From the NCBI GenBank assembly GCA_016789705.1, contig JAEUQR010000164.1, positions 1 through 38,286 on the forward strand: DNA of 38,286 nt, given 5' to 3'. The notes under the pieces were generated by a model that was not told the DNA's origin, did no database searches, and saw only the letters and a program-made list of their open reading frames with translations. Below are positions 6,222-14,832 of the stretch, piece by piece. The stretch's first letter is position 1. Every line of letters starts with the position of its first letter. The DNA is from Acidobacteriota bacterium. Lineage in GTDB: Bacteria; Acidobacteriota; Vicinamibacteria; Vicinamibacterales; UBA2999. The translations under genes were made by a program, and so were the position numbers.

Positions 6222-6959
6222 ATGGGTGCCGTGACGCGCTGGGCCGCCGCAATTGCCGTTGCCGCCACCTGCCTGACGCTCGACGCGCAGGCGCCGCAGC
6301 CGTCACGCAGCCAGCACGGCCGCCTCTTCCCGCCGCAGGATCTGGGCCTGCTCGAAGCACCCGATCGCGACGAATGGCAGCGCCCGCATCAGATCCTCGA
6401 CGCGCTCGGCGTGGCCGAGGCCTCGGTCGTGGCCGATGTCGGCGCCGGCAGCGGCTGGTTCACCGTGCGGCTGGCGCGCCGCGTCGGGCCGAACGGCCGG
6501 GTCTACGCGCAGGACGTGCAGCAGGAGATGCTGGCGGCGACGACGCGACGGGTGCGGCGCGAGGGGCTCGCGAACGTCAGGCCGGTGCTCGGCCGCGGCA
6601 GCGACCCGGCGCTGCCGGCCGGCGCGCTCGACGCCGCGCTCGTCGTGGACGTGCTCCACGAAATCGAGGACCGCGTGACGCTGCTCGCCAACCTGCGAAA
6701 AGCGCTGAAGCCCGGCGGCCTCATCGGGATCGTGGACTTCAAGCCAGGCGGCGCGGGCCCGGGCCCCGATCCGGCCGAACGCGTGCCGCCCGAGGACGTG
6801 GAGCGCGACGCGACGCGCGCCGGCCTCGCGTTGCGGCGGCGCGAGACGTTCCTGCCGTTCCAGTATTTCCTGGTGTTCGGCCGTCAGGAGACGACGGCCA
6901 CGCCGGACGCGACTAGCGCGCGAACACGCGCCGCAGCGCCGGCACGGCCGCGGCCGTGA
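6222..6959 (+). CDS. SAM-dependent methyltransferase with an apparent signal peptide
   Basis: 245 residues. Residues about 55-180 form a class I methyltransferase core: VVADVGAGSGWFTVRLA (SAM-binding motif I), VYAQDVQQEML, LVVDVLHEI and LKPGGLIGIVDF. The N-terminus (TRWAAAIAVAATCLTLDAQA) looks like a cleavable signal peptide ending near AQA, so the protein may be exported even though SAM is cytoplasmic. A cytoplasmic protein with a hydrophobic N-terminus, or a later true start, are alternatives; no equally good internal start precedes the core. The C-terminal 23 residues are low-complexity and overlap the convergent bioY 3' end by 47 bp. The substrate is unknown. Confidence 0.8.
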   Translation: MGAVTRWAAAIAVAATCLTLDAQAPQPSRSQHGRLFPPQDLGLLEAPDRDEWQRPHQILDALGVAEASVVADVGAGSGWFTVRLARRVGPNGRVYAQDVQQEMLAATTRRVRREGLANVRPVLGRGSDPALPAGALDAALVVDVLHEIEDRVTLLANLRKALKPGGLIGIVDFKPGGAGPGPDPAERVPPEDVERDATRAGLALRRRETFLPFQYFLVFGRQETTATPDATSARTRAAAPARPRP

Positions 6960-7497
6960 GCAGCACCTTCACGGCATCGGCCGCCGCGTAGGGCAGGAAC
7001 GCGGCGAACGACGCGCCCGGCAGCGTGACCATCGCCCACGCGATGCCGCCTGCGTAGAGGGCCGCCGCACCCGCCAGCATCGCCACGACGGCGCCGGCGT
7101 AGCGACGCGTGAAGCCACGCTCGCTGAGCAGCCCGGTCACGAACGCGGCCACCGGGAAGGCCATCAGGAAGCCGCCGGTCGGGCCGAGCAGGCGCGCTGC
7201 GCCTGGCAGCAGCACGGGCGACCATGCGAACATCGACGCGCCGACGATGCCGGCGGCGAGATACAGGGCCTGGCTGGCGGCGCCGAGGCGCGCGCCGAGC
7301 ACCGCGCCGGCCAGCAGCACGGCCACCGGCTGCAGCGTGAAGGGGATCATCGTGCCGGGCAGCGTGACACTGACCTGCGACGCGGCGCCTGTGAGGGCGG
7401 TGGCGAAGAGCACCGCACCAGCGGCGGCTCCGGCGCTCGCAAGACGGGCGTCCGGACGGGCGGCGGTGGCGGAAGCGGCGGCGCGAAGGTTCGACAT
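6913..7497 (-). CDS. bioY: Biotin transporter S-component BioY
   Basis: 194 residues, very hydrophobic with about six membrane helices and the BioY pattern: [21 protein letters not shown], then [12 protein letters not shown], then [17 protein letters not shown]. BioY binds biotin in the inner membrane and works alone or with the shared ECF energising module; no bioM or bioN is adjacent. A 25-residue Ala-rich N-terminus precedes the first helix. The gene is divergent from thiD with an 18 bp spacer and its 3' end overlaps the convergent methyltransferase gene. I do not see a convincing BirA box. Confidence 0.9.
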   Translation of the reverse strand: MSNLRAAASATAARPDARLASAGAAAGAVLFATALTGAASQVSVTLPGTMIPFTLQPVAVLLAGAVLGARLGAASQALYLAAGIVGASMFAWSPVLLPGAARLLGPTGGFLMAFPVAAFVTGLLSERGFTRRYAGAVVAMLAGAAALYAGGIAWAMVTLPGASFAAFLPYAAADAVKVLLTAAAVPALRRVFAR

Positions 7498-7504
7498 GCG
7501 CGGA

Positions 7505-7517
7505 ATGTTATCAACAT
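7505..7517. promoter_or_regulatory. Inverted repeat between bioY and thiD
   Basis: ATGTT-ATC-AACAT is a perfect 5 bp inverted repeat spanning the whole AT-rich part of the 18 bp divergent spacer and running into the thiD ATG. It could be a shared operator or merely the two overlapping -10 elements (GATAAC towards bioY). Confidence 0.3.
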
Positions 7518-8307
7518 GCGTACAGCACTGACAATCGCCGGCAGCGATTCGGGGGGCGGGGCCGGCATCCAGGCCGACCTCAAGACCTTCGCCGCCCACG
7601 GCGTCTACGGCACCTCGGCCATTACCGCGCTGACGGCGCAGAACACCGTGGCCGTGACGGGCGTGCACCTGGCGCCGCCCGCGTTCGTGACGGCGCAGAT
7701 CGATGCCGTGGTCACCGACCTCGGCTGCGACGCGGTCAAGACCGGCATGCTCGCCACGGCGGCCATCGTCGAGGCCGTGGTCGAGGCCATCACGCGCCAT
7801 CACCTGCCGAACGTGGTCGTGGACCCGGTGATGGTGGCGAAGAGCGGCGACCACCTGCTCGCCGCCGAGGCGGTGGACGCGGTGCGCCGCCGGCTCGTGC
7901 CGGTCGCGCGGGTCGTGACGCCGAACATCCCCGAAGCGGAGGTGCTCACGGGCCTCACGATCCGCACGCTGGACGAGGCGGCCGCCGCCGGCCGCGCGAT
8001 CCTCGCCATGGGCGCGGGCGCAGTGGTGGTGAAGGGCGGACACCTCGACCGCGAGGACATCGTGGACGTGCTCGTGGCGCCCGCCGGCGTCGTGCATCTC
8101 AGCGGGCCACGCGTGCCCGGCGTGCACACGCACGGCACGGGCTGCACCTTCGCCGCCGCGATGGCCGCGCGGCTGGCGCTCGGCGACGACGTCGAGGCGG
8201 CGGCGCGGGCCGCGCAGGCCTACGTGCGCGAGGCGATGCGGGCCGGCGTGCCGCTCGGCGCCGGACATCGCCCGCTGGATCATCAGTGGGCCACGCGGCG
8301 CGGCTGA
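7516..8307 (+). CDS. thiD: Hydroxymethylpyrimidine/phosphomethylpyrimidine kinase
   Basis: 263 residues, ribokinase-fold kinase that phosphorylates HMP and HMP-P for thiamine biosynthesis in the cytoplasm. The N-terminal [20 protein letters not shown] is the ThiD signature; [31 protein letters not shown] and the anion hole/catalytic loop [10 protein letters not shown] are all present. Length is normal for a single-domain ThiD. The start at 7516 is the first Met and directly precedes the signature. It is followed 46 nt later by moaE. No TPP riboswitch fits in the short upstream spacer. Confidence 0.96.
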   Translation: MRTALTIAGSDSGGGAGIQADLKTFAAHGVYGTSAITALTAQNTVAVTGVHLAPPAFVTAQIDAVVTDLGCDAVKTGMLATAAIVEAVVEAITRHHLPNVVVDPVMVAKSGDHLLAAEAVDAVRRRLVPVARVVTPNIPEAEVLTGLTIRTLDEAAAAGRAILAMGAGAVVVKGGHLDREDIVDVLVAPAGVVHLSGPRVPGVHTHGTGCTFAAAMAARLALGDDVEAAARAAQAYVREAMRAGVPLGAGHRPLDHQWATRRG

Positions 8308-8332
8308 TCCGGCCCGAATTCCCGCCACCCGG

Positions 8333-8338
8333 TATACT
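8333..8338 (+). promoter_or_regulatory. -10 box upstream of moaE
   Basis: TATACT 15 nt before the ATG at 8354, in the short thiD-moaE spacer. The in-frame TTG at 8345 lies exactly 6 nt after the box, so a leaderless TTG start is formally possible. No -35 match is seen in the GC-rich spacer. Confidence 0.4.
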
Positions 8339-8353
8339 TTGAAATTGCCGGGA

Positions 8354-8827
8354 ATGACGTCCGCCACAGCCATCACGAGCGCCCCCCTGTCGGTCGAGGC
8401 CGTGCTCCGCGCGGTGGAAGGGCCTGGCGCCGGCGCCGTCGCCACGTTCGTCGGTCTCGTGCGCGACCACAACGTGGGCCGCAAGGTGCTCTGGCTCGAC
8501 TACGAAGCCTACGAACCGCTGGCCGAGAAGGCGCTCGGCATCATCATCGCGGAGGCGGAAGCCCGCTGGGCGGGCGCGCGGATGGCCATCCACCACCGCA
8601 CGGGCCGGCTCGAGATCGGCGAGGCCAGCGTGGTCATCGCCGTGGCCACGCCGCATCGGGCCGACGCCTTCGCCGCCTGCCGCTACGCCATCGAACGCAT
8701 CAAGCAGATCGTGCCGATCTGGAAACACGAACACTTCGAAGGCGGCGAGGTGTGGATCGAAGGCGCCACCGCCGACGCCCACGACGAGGCAGCGCGCGAG
8801 GCGGCGCTGAAGATCGCATGCGCGTGA
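8354..8827 (+). CDS. moaE: Molybdopterin synthase catalytic subunit
   Basis: 157 residues, converts cyclic pyranopterin monophosphate to molybdopterin using sulfur delivered by MoaD. Family motifs are ATFVGLVRDHN, LDYEAYEPLAEK, HRTGRLEIGE and the active-site stretch RIKQIVPIWKHEHF with its conserved lysines. The ATG at 8354 is chosen; a TTG at 8339 or 8345 would add a few residues outside the homology. The 3' end overlaps moaD by 10 bases. moaA and moaC are not in the window. Confidence 0.95.
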   Translation: MTSATAITSAPLSVEAVLRAVEGPGAGAVATFVGLVRDHNVGRKVLWLDYEAYEPLAEKALGIIIAEAEARWAGARMAIHHRTGRLEIGEASVVIAVATPHRADAFAACRYAIERIKQIVPIWKHEHFEGGEVWIEGATADAHDEAAREAALKIACA

Positions 8828-9081
8828 ACGTGAAGCTCTTCGCGCGGCTGCGGGAACTGGTGGGCCAGGGCGAGCTGACGCTCGACGCGCCCGGCGCCAC
8901 GACGGTGGCAGACGTGTGGGCGGCGCTCGTCGCCGCGCACCCGGCCGCCGACGCCTACGCGCGCTCGATGTCGTGCGCCGTGAATCTGAACTACGCGCGG
9001 ATGACCACCACGGTCGCCGACGGCGATGAGGTCGCGTTCCTGCCCCCCGTGTCGGGCGGCAGCGGCGCGGCCGCGAGGTAA
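8818..9081 (+). CDS. moaD: Molybdopterin synthase sulfur carrier with extended C-terminus
   Basis: 87 residues, ubiquitin-fold MoaD ([13 protein letters not shown] at the start, [16 protein letters not shown] near the end). In the family the chain ends exactly at Gly-Gly, which is adenylated and thiocarboxylated. Here Gly80-Gly81 is followed by SGAAAR before the TAA, so the tail must be removed or the protein cannot carry sulfur. The start at 8818 overlaps moaE by 10 bases, and prfA begins 7 nt after the stop. The reading frame at the end is clear, with no sign of a frameshift in the preceding 80 residues. Confidence 0.88.
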   Translation: MRVNVKLFARLRELVGQGELTLDAPGATTVADVWAALVAAHPAADAYARSMSCAVNLNYARMTTTVADGDEVAFLPPVSGGSGAAAR

Positions 9082-9088
9082 AGGCGAG

Positions 9089-10189
<1,101 letters not shown>

Positions 10190-10198
10190 CCCCGCCCC

Positions 10199-11086
10199 AT
10201 GCGCCTGCGCGAACTGGCCGAAGGCGCGAGACGGCGCCTCGAGGCCGCCGGAATCCCCCGGGCCGAGGCCGCGCTCGACGCCGAGCTGCTGGCCAGAGAC
10301 GCTCTGGGCTGGGATCGCGCGACGTGGCTCGTGCGGCGCGACGAGGATGAACGCGCCGCCGACGCGCTCACGATCGGCGCCCGCGGCATCGGCGCGTTCA
10401 GAGCCGCCTACGACGCGCTGGTCGCGCGCCGCGTGCGGCGGGAACCGATGGCCTACATCCGCGGCACGCAGGAATTCTACGGCCGCGAGTTCCTCGTCGG
10501 GCCCGGCGTGCTGATTCCCCGGCCGGAGACCGAGCTCATCGTCGATGAGGCCAAGGCGGCGGCGATGGGCCGCCGCACACCACGCATCGCCGACATCGGC
10601 ACGGGAAGCGGCTGCCTCGCCGTGACGCTCGCCCTCGAACTGCCGTCGGCGCAGGTGGTGGCAACGGACATCTCGGGCGAGGCGCTGACGATCGCACGCG
10701 GCAACGCCGCGGCGCACGAGGTCGGCGGACGCATCACGTTCGTCGAGACGTCGTATCTCACGGGCATCGCCGGCGCGTTCGACGTCATCGTCTCGAACCC
10801 GCCCTACGTGCGCGAGACCGACGCGCCGTCGCTGGCCCCGGAGGTCCGCGACCACGAGCCCCGCGAGGCCCTGTACGGCGGCGAAGACGGACTGCGCGAC
10901 ATCCGCGCCATCGCGCAGGCGGCGACCACCGCGCTCAAGCCGGGCGGTGTACTCGTGATGGAGATCGGGATGGGGCAGGCGGAAGCGGTGGCGGGTGTGC
11001 TCACCGCGACGGGGCTCGGGGCAGAGCTCACGCTCCGCCACGACCTGCAGGGGATCCCCCGCGTGGCCGTGGCGCAGCGCCCGTAG
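10199..11086 (+). CDS. prmC: Release factor glutamine N5-methyltransferase
   Basis: 295 residues; methylates the Gln of the GGQ motif in RF1 and RF2. The N-terminal helical domain (about 1-85) is followed by the Rossmann methyltransferase with IADIGTGSGCLAVTLA (SAM motif I), VVATDISGEAL and the NPPY catalytic motif in VSNPPYVRE, then the family signature EPREALYGGEDGL. A direct operon with prfA. It converges on the LysM gene with only 2 bp between stop codons and no visible terminator hairpin. Confidence 0.96.
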   Translation: MRLRELAEGARRRLEAAGIPRAEAALDAELLARDALGWDRATWLVRRDEDERAADALTIGARGIGAFRAAYDALVARRVRREPMAYIRGTQEFYGREFLVGPGVLIPRPETELIVDEAKAAAMGRRTPRIADIGTGSGCLAVTLALELPSAQVVATDISGEALTIARGNAAAHEVGGRITFVETSYLTGIAGAFDVIVSNPPYVRETDAPSLAPEVRDHEPREALYGGEDGLRDIRAIAQAATTALKPGGVLVMEIGMGQAEAVAGVLTATGLGAELTLRHDLQGIPRVAVAQRP

Positions 11087-11088
11087 GA

Positions 11089-11460
11089 CTAGCGGTTCGG
11101 AATCACCAGTTCCTGACCGGGGTGGATGAGGTCCGGACTCTTCAGCTTGTCCTTGTTGGCGTTGAAGATGTCCATGTAGCGATTGGCGTCGTCGAGGTGG
11201 ATCTTGGCGATCTTCGACAGCGACTCGCCGGGCTTCACGACATGGATGCCGTGGATGTCGGTGCGCTCGGCCCTGACGTCGGCCGCCACCTCGTTCTCCC
11301 AGCCGGCGTGCTTCTTGATCGCATCCCACAGCAGATCGCGTTCGAGCGCGTAGGTGGTGGTGCCGGCAATCTGCACCTTGCCACCGGCTTCCTTCATCGA
11401 GAAATTGCGCACGCCGAGCGTGGCGGCGAGACCTTCGAGCGCCTTGTACTTGTCGATCAT
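11089..11460 (-). CDS. BON/LysM protein (Kbp/YgaU-like)
   Basis: 123 residues. About 1-70 resembles a BON domain (NFSMKEAGGKVQIAGTT), and 72-123 is a LysM module (HVVKPGESLSKIAKIHLDD..IHPGQELVIP). This layout matches E. coli Kbp (YgaU), a small cytoplasmic potassium-binding protein; LysM alone would suggest glycan binding. No signal peptide is present, which favours the Kbp comparison. The start at 11460 has AAGGAG 8 nt upstream; the open frame beyond it is Arg-rich and unlikely. Its upstream region holds a small GGGGGA/TCCCCC hairpin (11518-11533). Confidence 0.82.
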   Translation of the reverse strand: MIDKYKALEGLAATLGVRNFSMKEAGGKVQIAGTTTYALERDLLWDAIKKHAGWENEVAADVRAERTDIHGIHVVKPGESLSKIAKIHLDDANRYMDIFNANKDKLKSPDLIHPGQELVIPNR

Positions 11461-11559
11461 GTGAGTTCTCCTTGCGTGCGGCCGCCGTTCCACGGAGGCG
11501 GTATGTGCCTGGGGCCAGGGGGAATCGTCCCCCGCATCATGACACGCGGATGCGACGGT

Positions 11560-11589
11560 TTGTCACACGCTCGACTGCGTGCCTATACT
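11560..11589 (+). promoter_or_regulatory. Promoter of the HIT gene
   Basis: TTGTCA (11560-11565), 18 nt spacer, TATACT (11584-11589), then 6 nt to the ATG at 11596. Both boxes are near consensus. The transcript would start at the A of the start codon, i.e. leaderless. Confidence 0.7.
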
Positions 11590-11595
11590 CGCGGC

Positions 11596-11937
11596 ATGAG
11601 CTGCCTGTTCTGCCGGATCGTGAGCGGCGAGATTCCCGCGAAGAAAGTGTTCGAGGACGACGACGTCGTTGCCTTCGAGGACATCAACCCCCAGGCGCCG
11701 CTGCACGTCCTCGTGGTGCCGCGCGCCCACGTTGCCACGCTCAACGACCTCGGCGGCGATCATGACCGGCTCGTCGGTGTGATGGTGCGGCGGGCGGCGG
11801 CGATCGCCGAGGCGCGTGGCGTGTCGGCCCGCGGCTACCGCACGGTGTTCAACTGCAACGGCGACGCCGGCCAGACCGTGTTCCACATCCATCTGCACGT
11901 GCTCGGCGGACGGACGCTCGCCTGGCCGCCGGGGTAG
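11596..11937 (+). CDS. HIT-family nucleotide hydrolase (HinT-like)
   Basis: 113 residues, the normal size of HinT purine nucleoside phosphoramidases that cleave AMP-lysine and similar adducts. The N-terminal CLFCRIVSGEIPAKKVFEDD is typical, and the catalytic triad motif HIHLHVLGGR is near the C-terminus. The start is set by MSCLFC and by the promoter 6 nt upstream. No Shine-Dalgarno is present, consistent with a leaderless mRNA. Stand-alone gene, convergent with the GNAT gene. Confidence 0.94.
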   Translation: MSCLFCRIVSGEIPAKKVFEDDDVVAFEDINPQAPLHVLVVPRAHVATLNDLGGDHDRLVGVMVRRAAAIAEARGVSARGYRTVFNCNGDAGQTVFHIHLHVLGGRTLAWPPG

Positions 11938-11952
11938 CCGGAGCGGGCGCGG

Positions 11953-12792
11953 TCAGGCGTCCTTCTTCGCGAGCAGATAGCGGCCGCGGTGGTGCGGCCG
12001 GTCGAGGTAGAAATCGACCACGCGGTAGCCCCGCCTGAAGTACGTCTCGAAGATCTCGCGCGTCTGCATGCGCCACTCGAGGGCCAGGGCCGGCGCCTCG
12101 CGCTGCATGTCGGTGAAGCCCATCGGGATCTCGAGCGTGAGCCGGCGATCGTCGCGGGCCAGGTAGATGTCGGTGTTGGCCAGCCACGCCTGCGCCGGAT
12201 GTGTCGTGTTGATCGGCGCCGCCTCGGCGATCTCGTTCGTGGTCACCGGGATGAGCTCGCCAGGCGTCAGACGGCGCGCCACATGCGGCCTGGCGATCCA
12301 CCACTGCGCCACCAGGCGGTCCGTCGGTGTGCCCTTGTGCAGCACGCTCGTCGACTCGCCGTAGACGTTGCGGTGATACTCCTCGGCCACCACGCCGAGC
12401 TTCGTGAAGTTCAGGTGGGCGTTCATCGCCTGCAGCGGGTCGTACGTCCACTCGATGAGTTCGTACCCCTGGGCGAGGGCTCGATCGCGCTGCGCAAGTT
12501 TGAGCGCGCGGCCGAGGCCGCTGTTGCGGTATTCGGGCAGCACACCGAGCATATGCGACCACTGCAGCACCTGCCCGGGCTTCATGCCGACAATCGAGTA
12601 GACGAACCCGACCATGCGGTCGGTCTCGTCGTAGGCGCCGATCAGGATGGCGCCACGCTTCACCGTGATCGTGAAGACAGGCAGCGTCACCATGTCGTTC
12701 AGGTCGGTGAAGCCCCAGACCCGGGCCTCCAGGTCCATCACCTGGCGGAATTCGTCGGCGGAGTGCAGATCGCGGAAGCGCAGCTCAGACAT
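11953..12792 (-). CDS. GNAT-fold acetyltransferase (COG3375-like)
   Basis: 279 residues. The N-terminal half has a GNAT core: FRDLHSADEFRQVMDLEARVWG, then ILIGAYD, VGFVYSIVG, and the acetyl-CoA loop HMLGVLPEYRNSGLGRALK (Q/RxxGxG/A class). The C-terminal half (about 150-279) is a conserved extension typical of the larger COG3375 group. Some members of this group sit near menaquinone genes; none are here. The ATG at 12792 is chosen since the upstream frame is Arg/Cys-rich shadow sequence. It follows the HAD gene by 58 nt and may be co-transcribed. Confidence 0.8.
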   Translation of the reverse strand: MSELRFRDLHSADEFRQVMDLEARVWGFTDLNDMVTLPVFTITVKRGAILIGAYDETDRMVGFVYSIVGMKPGQVLQWSHMLGVLPEYRNSGLGRALKLAQRDRALAQGYELIEWTYDPLQAMNAHLNFTKLGVVAEEYHRNVYGESTSVLHKGTPTDRLVAQWWIARPHVARRLTPGELIPVTTNEIAEAAPINTTHPAQAWLANTDIYLARDDRRLTLEIPMGFTDMQREAPALALEWRMQTREIFETYFRRGYRVVDFYLDRPHHRGRYLLAKKDA

Positions 12793-12850
12793 CGGAGTGA
12801 CGAGTGTATCGAGTCGGGTGGCCGGCGGGAAGTCCGGCGAATGGCGCGGC

Positions 12851-13573
12851 TCAGCGTGCGGGCGGTTCCGGCTGGAGGAGCGGCGGCAGTTCGTGGAGCC
12901 GGCGGATGAGCGGCACGTGCCCGGGCCGGGCGTCGGAATCCTCGCCCGACCGCCGCAGCCACACCGCGCGCAGGCCGGCGCCGAGCGCGCCATGCACGTC
13001 GGCCTTCAGGCTGTCGCCCACCATGAGCGCCTCGCCGGCGGTGACGCCGGCCGCAGTGAGCGCCGCCTCGAAGATGCTCGGATGCGGCTTCATGTAGCGC
13101 GCCGGATGCGCCGACACGTGTGTGCGCACGAAGCGATCGAGGGCGAAATGCGCCGTGAACGCCTCGAGCGATCGGTGCGAGTTGGAGATGACGCCGAGCT
13201 CCAGCCCCTGCGCGGCCAGCGCGGGAAGCACCTCGTGGACGTCGTCGTAGAGGTCGAAGTGGTGGTTGGCGGCCCACGCCTCGTAGATCTCGGCGGCGGC
13301 GTGGCGCACGCCGTCGCCCGTGCCGCCCATCTGCTCGATGATGGCCGCGGTGTAGTTGATGAACAGGTCGTGGTCGTAAAGGGGATCGGCCGGATCGTCG
13401 AGCATCGGCTGCGCAACCGCCACGGCGGCATCGAACCGCGCCGCATCCACGCGAATGCCGTACTCCGCGCAGGTGGCCGCGTACCCCGGACCGTGGAACC
13501 GCGGCCCGGGATGGATGAGCGTGAAGTCCACGTCGAAGAACACGGCGCGGACGGGCGCGGCGGCGTGCCTCAT
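12851..13573 (-). CDS. HAD-superfamily hydrolase
   Basis: 240 residues with all HAD motifs: VFFDVDFTLI (Asp14 nucleophile, Asp16), VISNSHRS (motif II), MKPHPSIFE (motif III Lys) and MVGDSLKADVHG (motif IV). A helical cap lies between motifs I and II. Position 17 is Phe where most family members have Gly. The ATG at 13573 overlaps the preceding peptidase stop (ATGA), which selects it over an ATG six codons upstream. Likely a phosphatase of a small metabolite; the substrate is unknown. Confidence 0.88.
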   Translation of the reverse strand: MRHAAAPVRAVFFDVDFTLIHPGPRFHGPGYAATCAEYGIRVDAARFDAAVAVAQPMLDDPADPLYDHDLFINYTAAIIEQMGGTGDGVRHAAAEIYEAWAANHHFDLYDDVHEVLPALAAQGLELGVISNSHRSLEAFTAHFALDRFVRTHVSAHPARYMKPHPSIFEAALTAAGVTAGEALMVGDSLKADVHGALGAGLRAVWLRRSGEDSDARPGHVPLIRRLHELPPLLQPEPPAR

Positions 13574-14832
13574 GCCGCTGGTCCACTCCACGGACCGGCC
13601 ACCACCACGACCGCGCGGGCCGGATCGAGCAGCCGGCCGGCCACACGCGCCACATCGTCGTGGGTCACTTCGGCGATCCGCTGCGGCAGGCGGACGTCGT
13701 GGTCGATGCCGAGTCCGTACACCTCGGCGGAGAGCAGGAAGCCGGCGATGCCGCCATTGGTCTCCAGTTGCCGTGGCAGCGACCCGATGAGGTAGCGCTT
13801 GGCGTCATCCACCTCGGTGGCCGTGAAGCCGGTCGAAAGCACGGCCGTCAATTCGGCGTCGATCGACGCGATCGTGCGTTCGACGTTGTCGCTCGACACA
13901 CCGGCACGCACCATGAGGGGCCCGGCATCGAGCCCGGCATCCATGCTGCTGAACACGTAATACGCCATGCCCTGCCGTTCGCGGATGCTGTCGCCGAGCC
14001 GCCCGCCGAGCGCGTACTGGCCGAGCGCGTTGTTCATGACGAGCGCCGCGTAGTAGTCGGGATCGCGACGCGCCAGCCCCACGTTGCCGTAGGCGACATC
14101 GGCCTGCGACTTGTCGGGCATCGCCTTCACGATGAGCGCGCGGTCGGTGCGTGGCGCCGGCGACGGCGGCACCGGAATCGACGTCGGCAGGCCGCTCCAG
14201 TCGGCGAACTCGCGGCTGATGCGATCGGCGAGCGCCTCGGCATCGAGGTCGCCGACGGCCACGACGGTGGCGGCACCAGGCACGAAGTAACGCTGATGGA
14301 AGGCGACGAGGTCGGTGCGCCCGAGGGCCGCCACGGCACTGGCCGTGCCACGGACCGGACGGCCGAGCGGATGGCCGCCGGGATAGAGCGCCGCGTGGAG
14401 CGCGTCCACCGCCACCGCGCCGGGATCGTCGGCGGCCTCCTGGATGCCGGTGATGAGTTCGGCCCGGCGCGTCGCCACTTCCTGCTCGGGGAACGTGGGC
14501 TGACGCGCCACCGCGCATGCCACCGGCAACACGGCGCCGATGTCGTCCACGAGACAGGTCGCGCTCACGACGATCTGCTGGCGGCCGGCCCCGACGTGCA
14601 ACGAGGCGCCTCGCCCTTCGAGTTCGTCGGCAATCGCATCGGCGTCGTAGCGGGTGGTGCCCTTGTCGAGCACCCGTGCGGTCAGGGCGGCCGTGCCTGG
14701 CGCCGTGGCGGGATCGGCCGTGGCGCCGGCATTCACGCCGATCGCCATCGACACCGCCGGGATGAGCGGATTGCGCGCCGTGATGACAGTCAGGCCGTTC
14801 GGGAGCACGCAGCGGACAGGGGCCAGCGCCAT
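13570..14832 (-). CDS. M16-family peptidase-like subunit without the zinc motif
   Basis: 420 residues of the pitrilysin/mitochondrial-processing-peptidase fold. LPNGLTVITARNPLIPAVSMAIGVNAGA begins the first lobe, but where active members have HxxEH this one reads PGTAALTARVL, so it cannot bind catalytic zinc. The second lobe keeps the RERQGMAYYVFS region with the substrate-binding R/Y pair. It follows the catalytic M16 gene with a TAATG overlap. By analogy with alpha/beta MPP and PqqF/G pairs, this is the non-catalytic partner. No signal peptide. Confidence 0.9.
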   Translation of the reverse strand: MALAPVRCVLPNGLTVITARNPLIPAVSMAIGVNAGATADPATAPGTAALTARVLDKGTTRYDADAIADELEGRGASLHVGAGRQQIVVSATCLVDDIGAVLPVACAVARQPTFPEQEVATRRAELITGIQEAADDPGAVAVDALHAALYPGGHPLGRPVRGTASAVAALGRTDLVAFHQRYFVPGAATVVAVGDLDAEALADRISREFADWSGLPTSIPVPPSPAPRTDRALIVKAMPDKSQADVAYGNVGLARRDPDYYAALVMNNALGQYALGGRLGDSIRERQGMAYYVFSSMDAGLDAGPLMVRAGVSSDNVERTIASIDAELTAVLSTGFTATEVDDAKRYLIGSLPRQLETNGGIAGFLLSAEVYGLGIDHDVRLPQRIAEVTHDDVARVAGRLLDPARAVVVVAGPWSGPAA

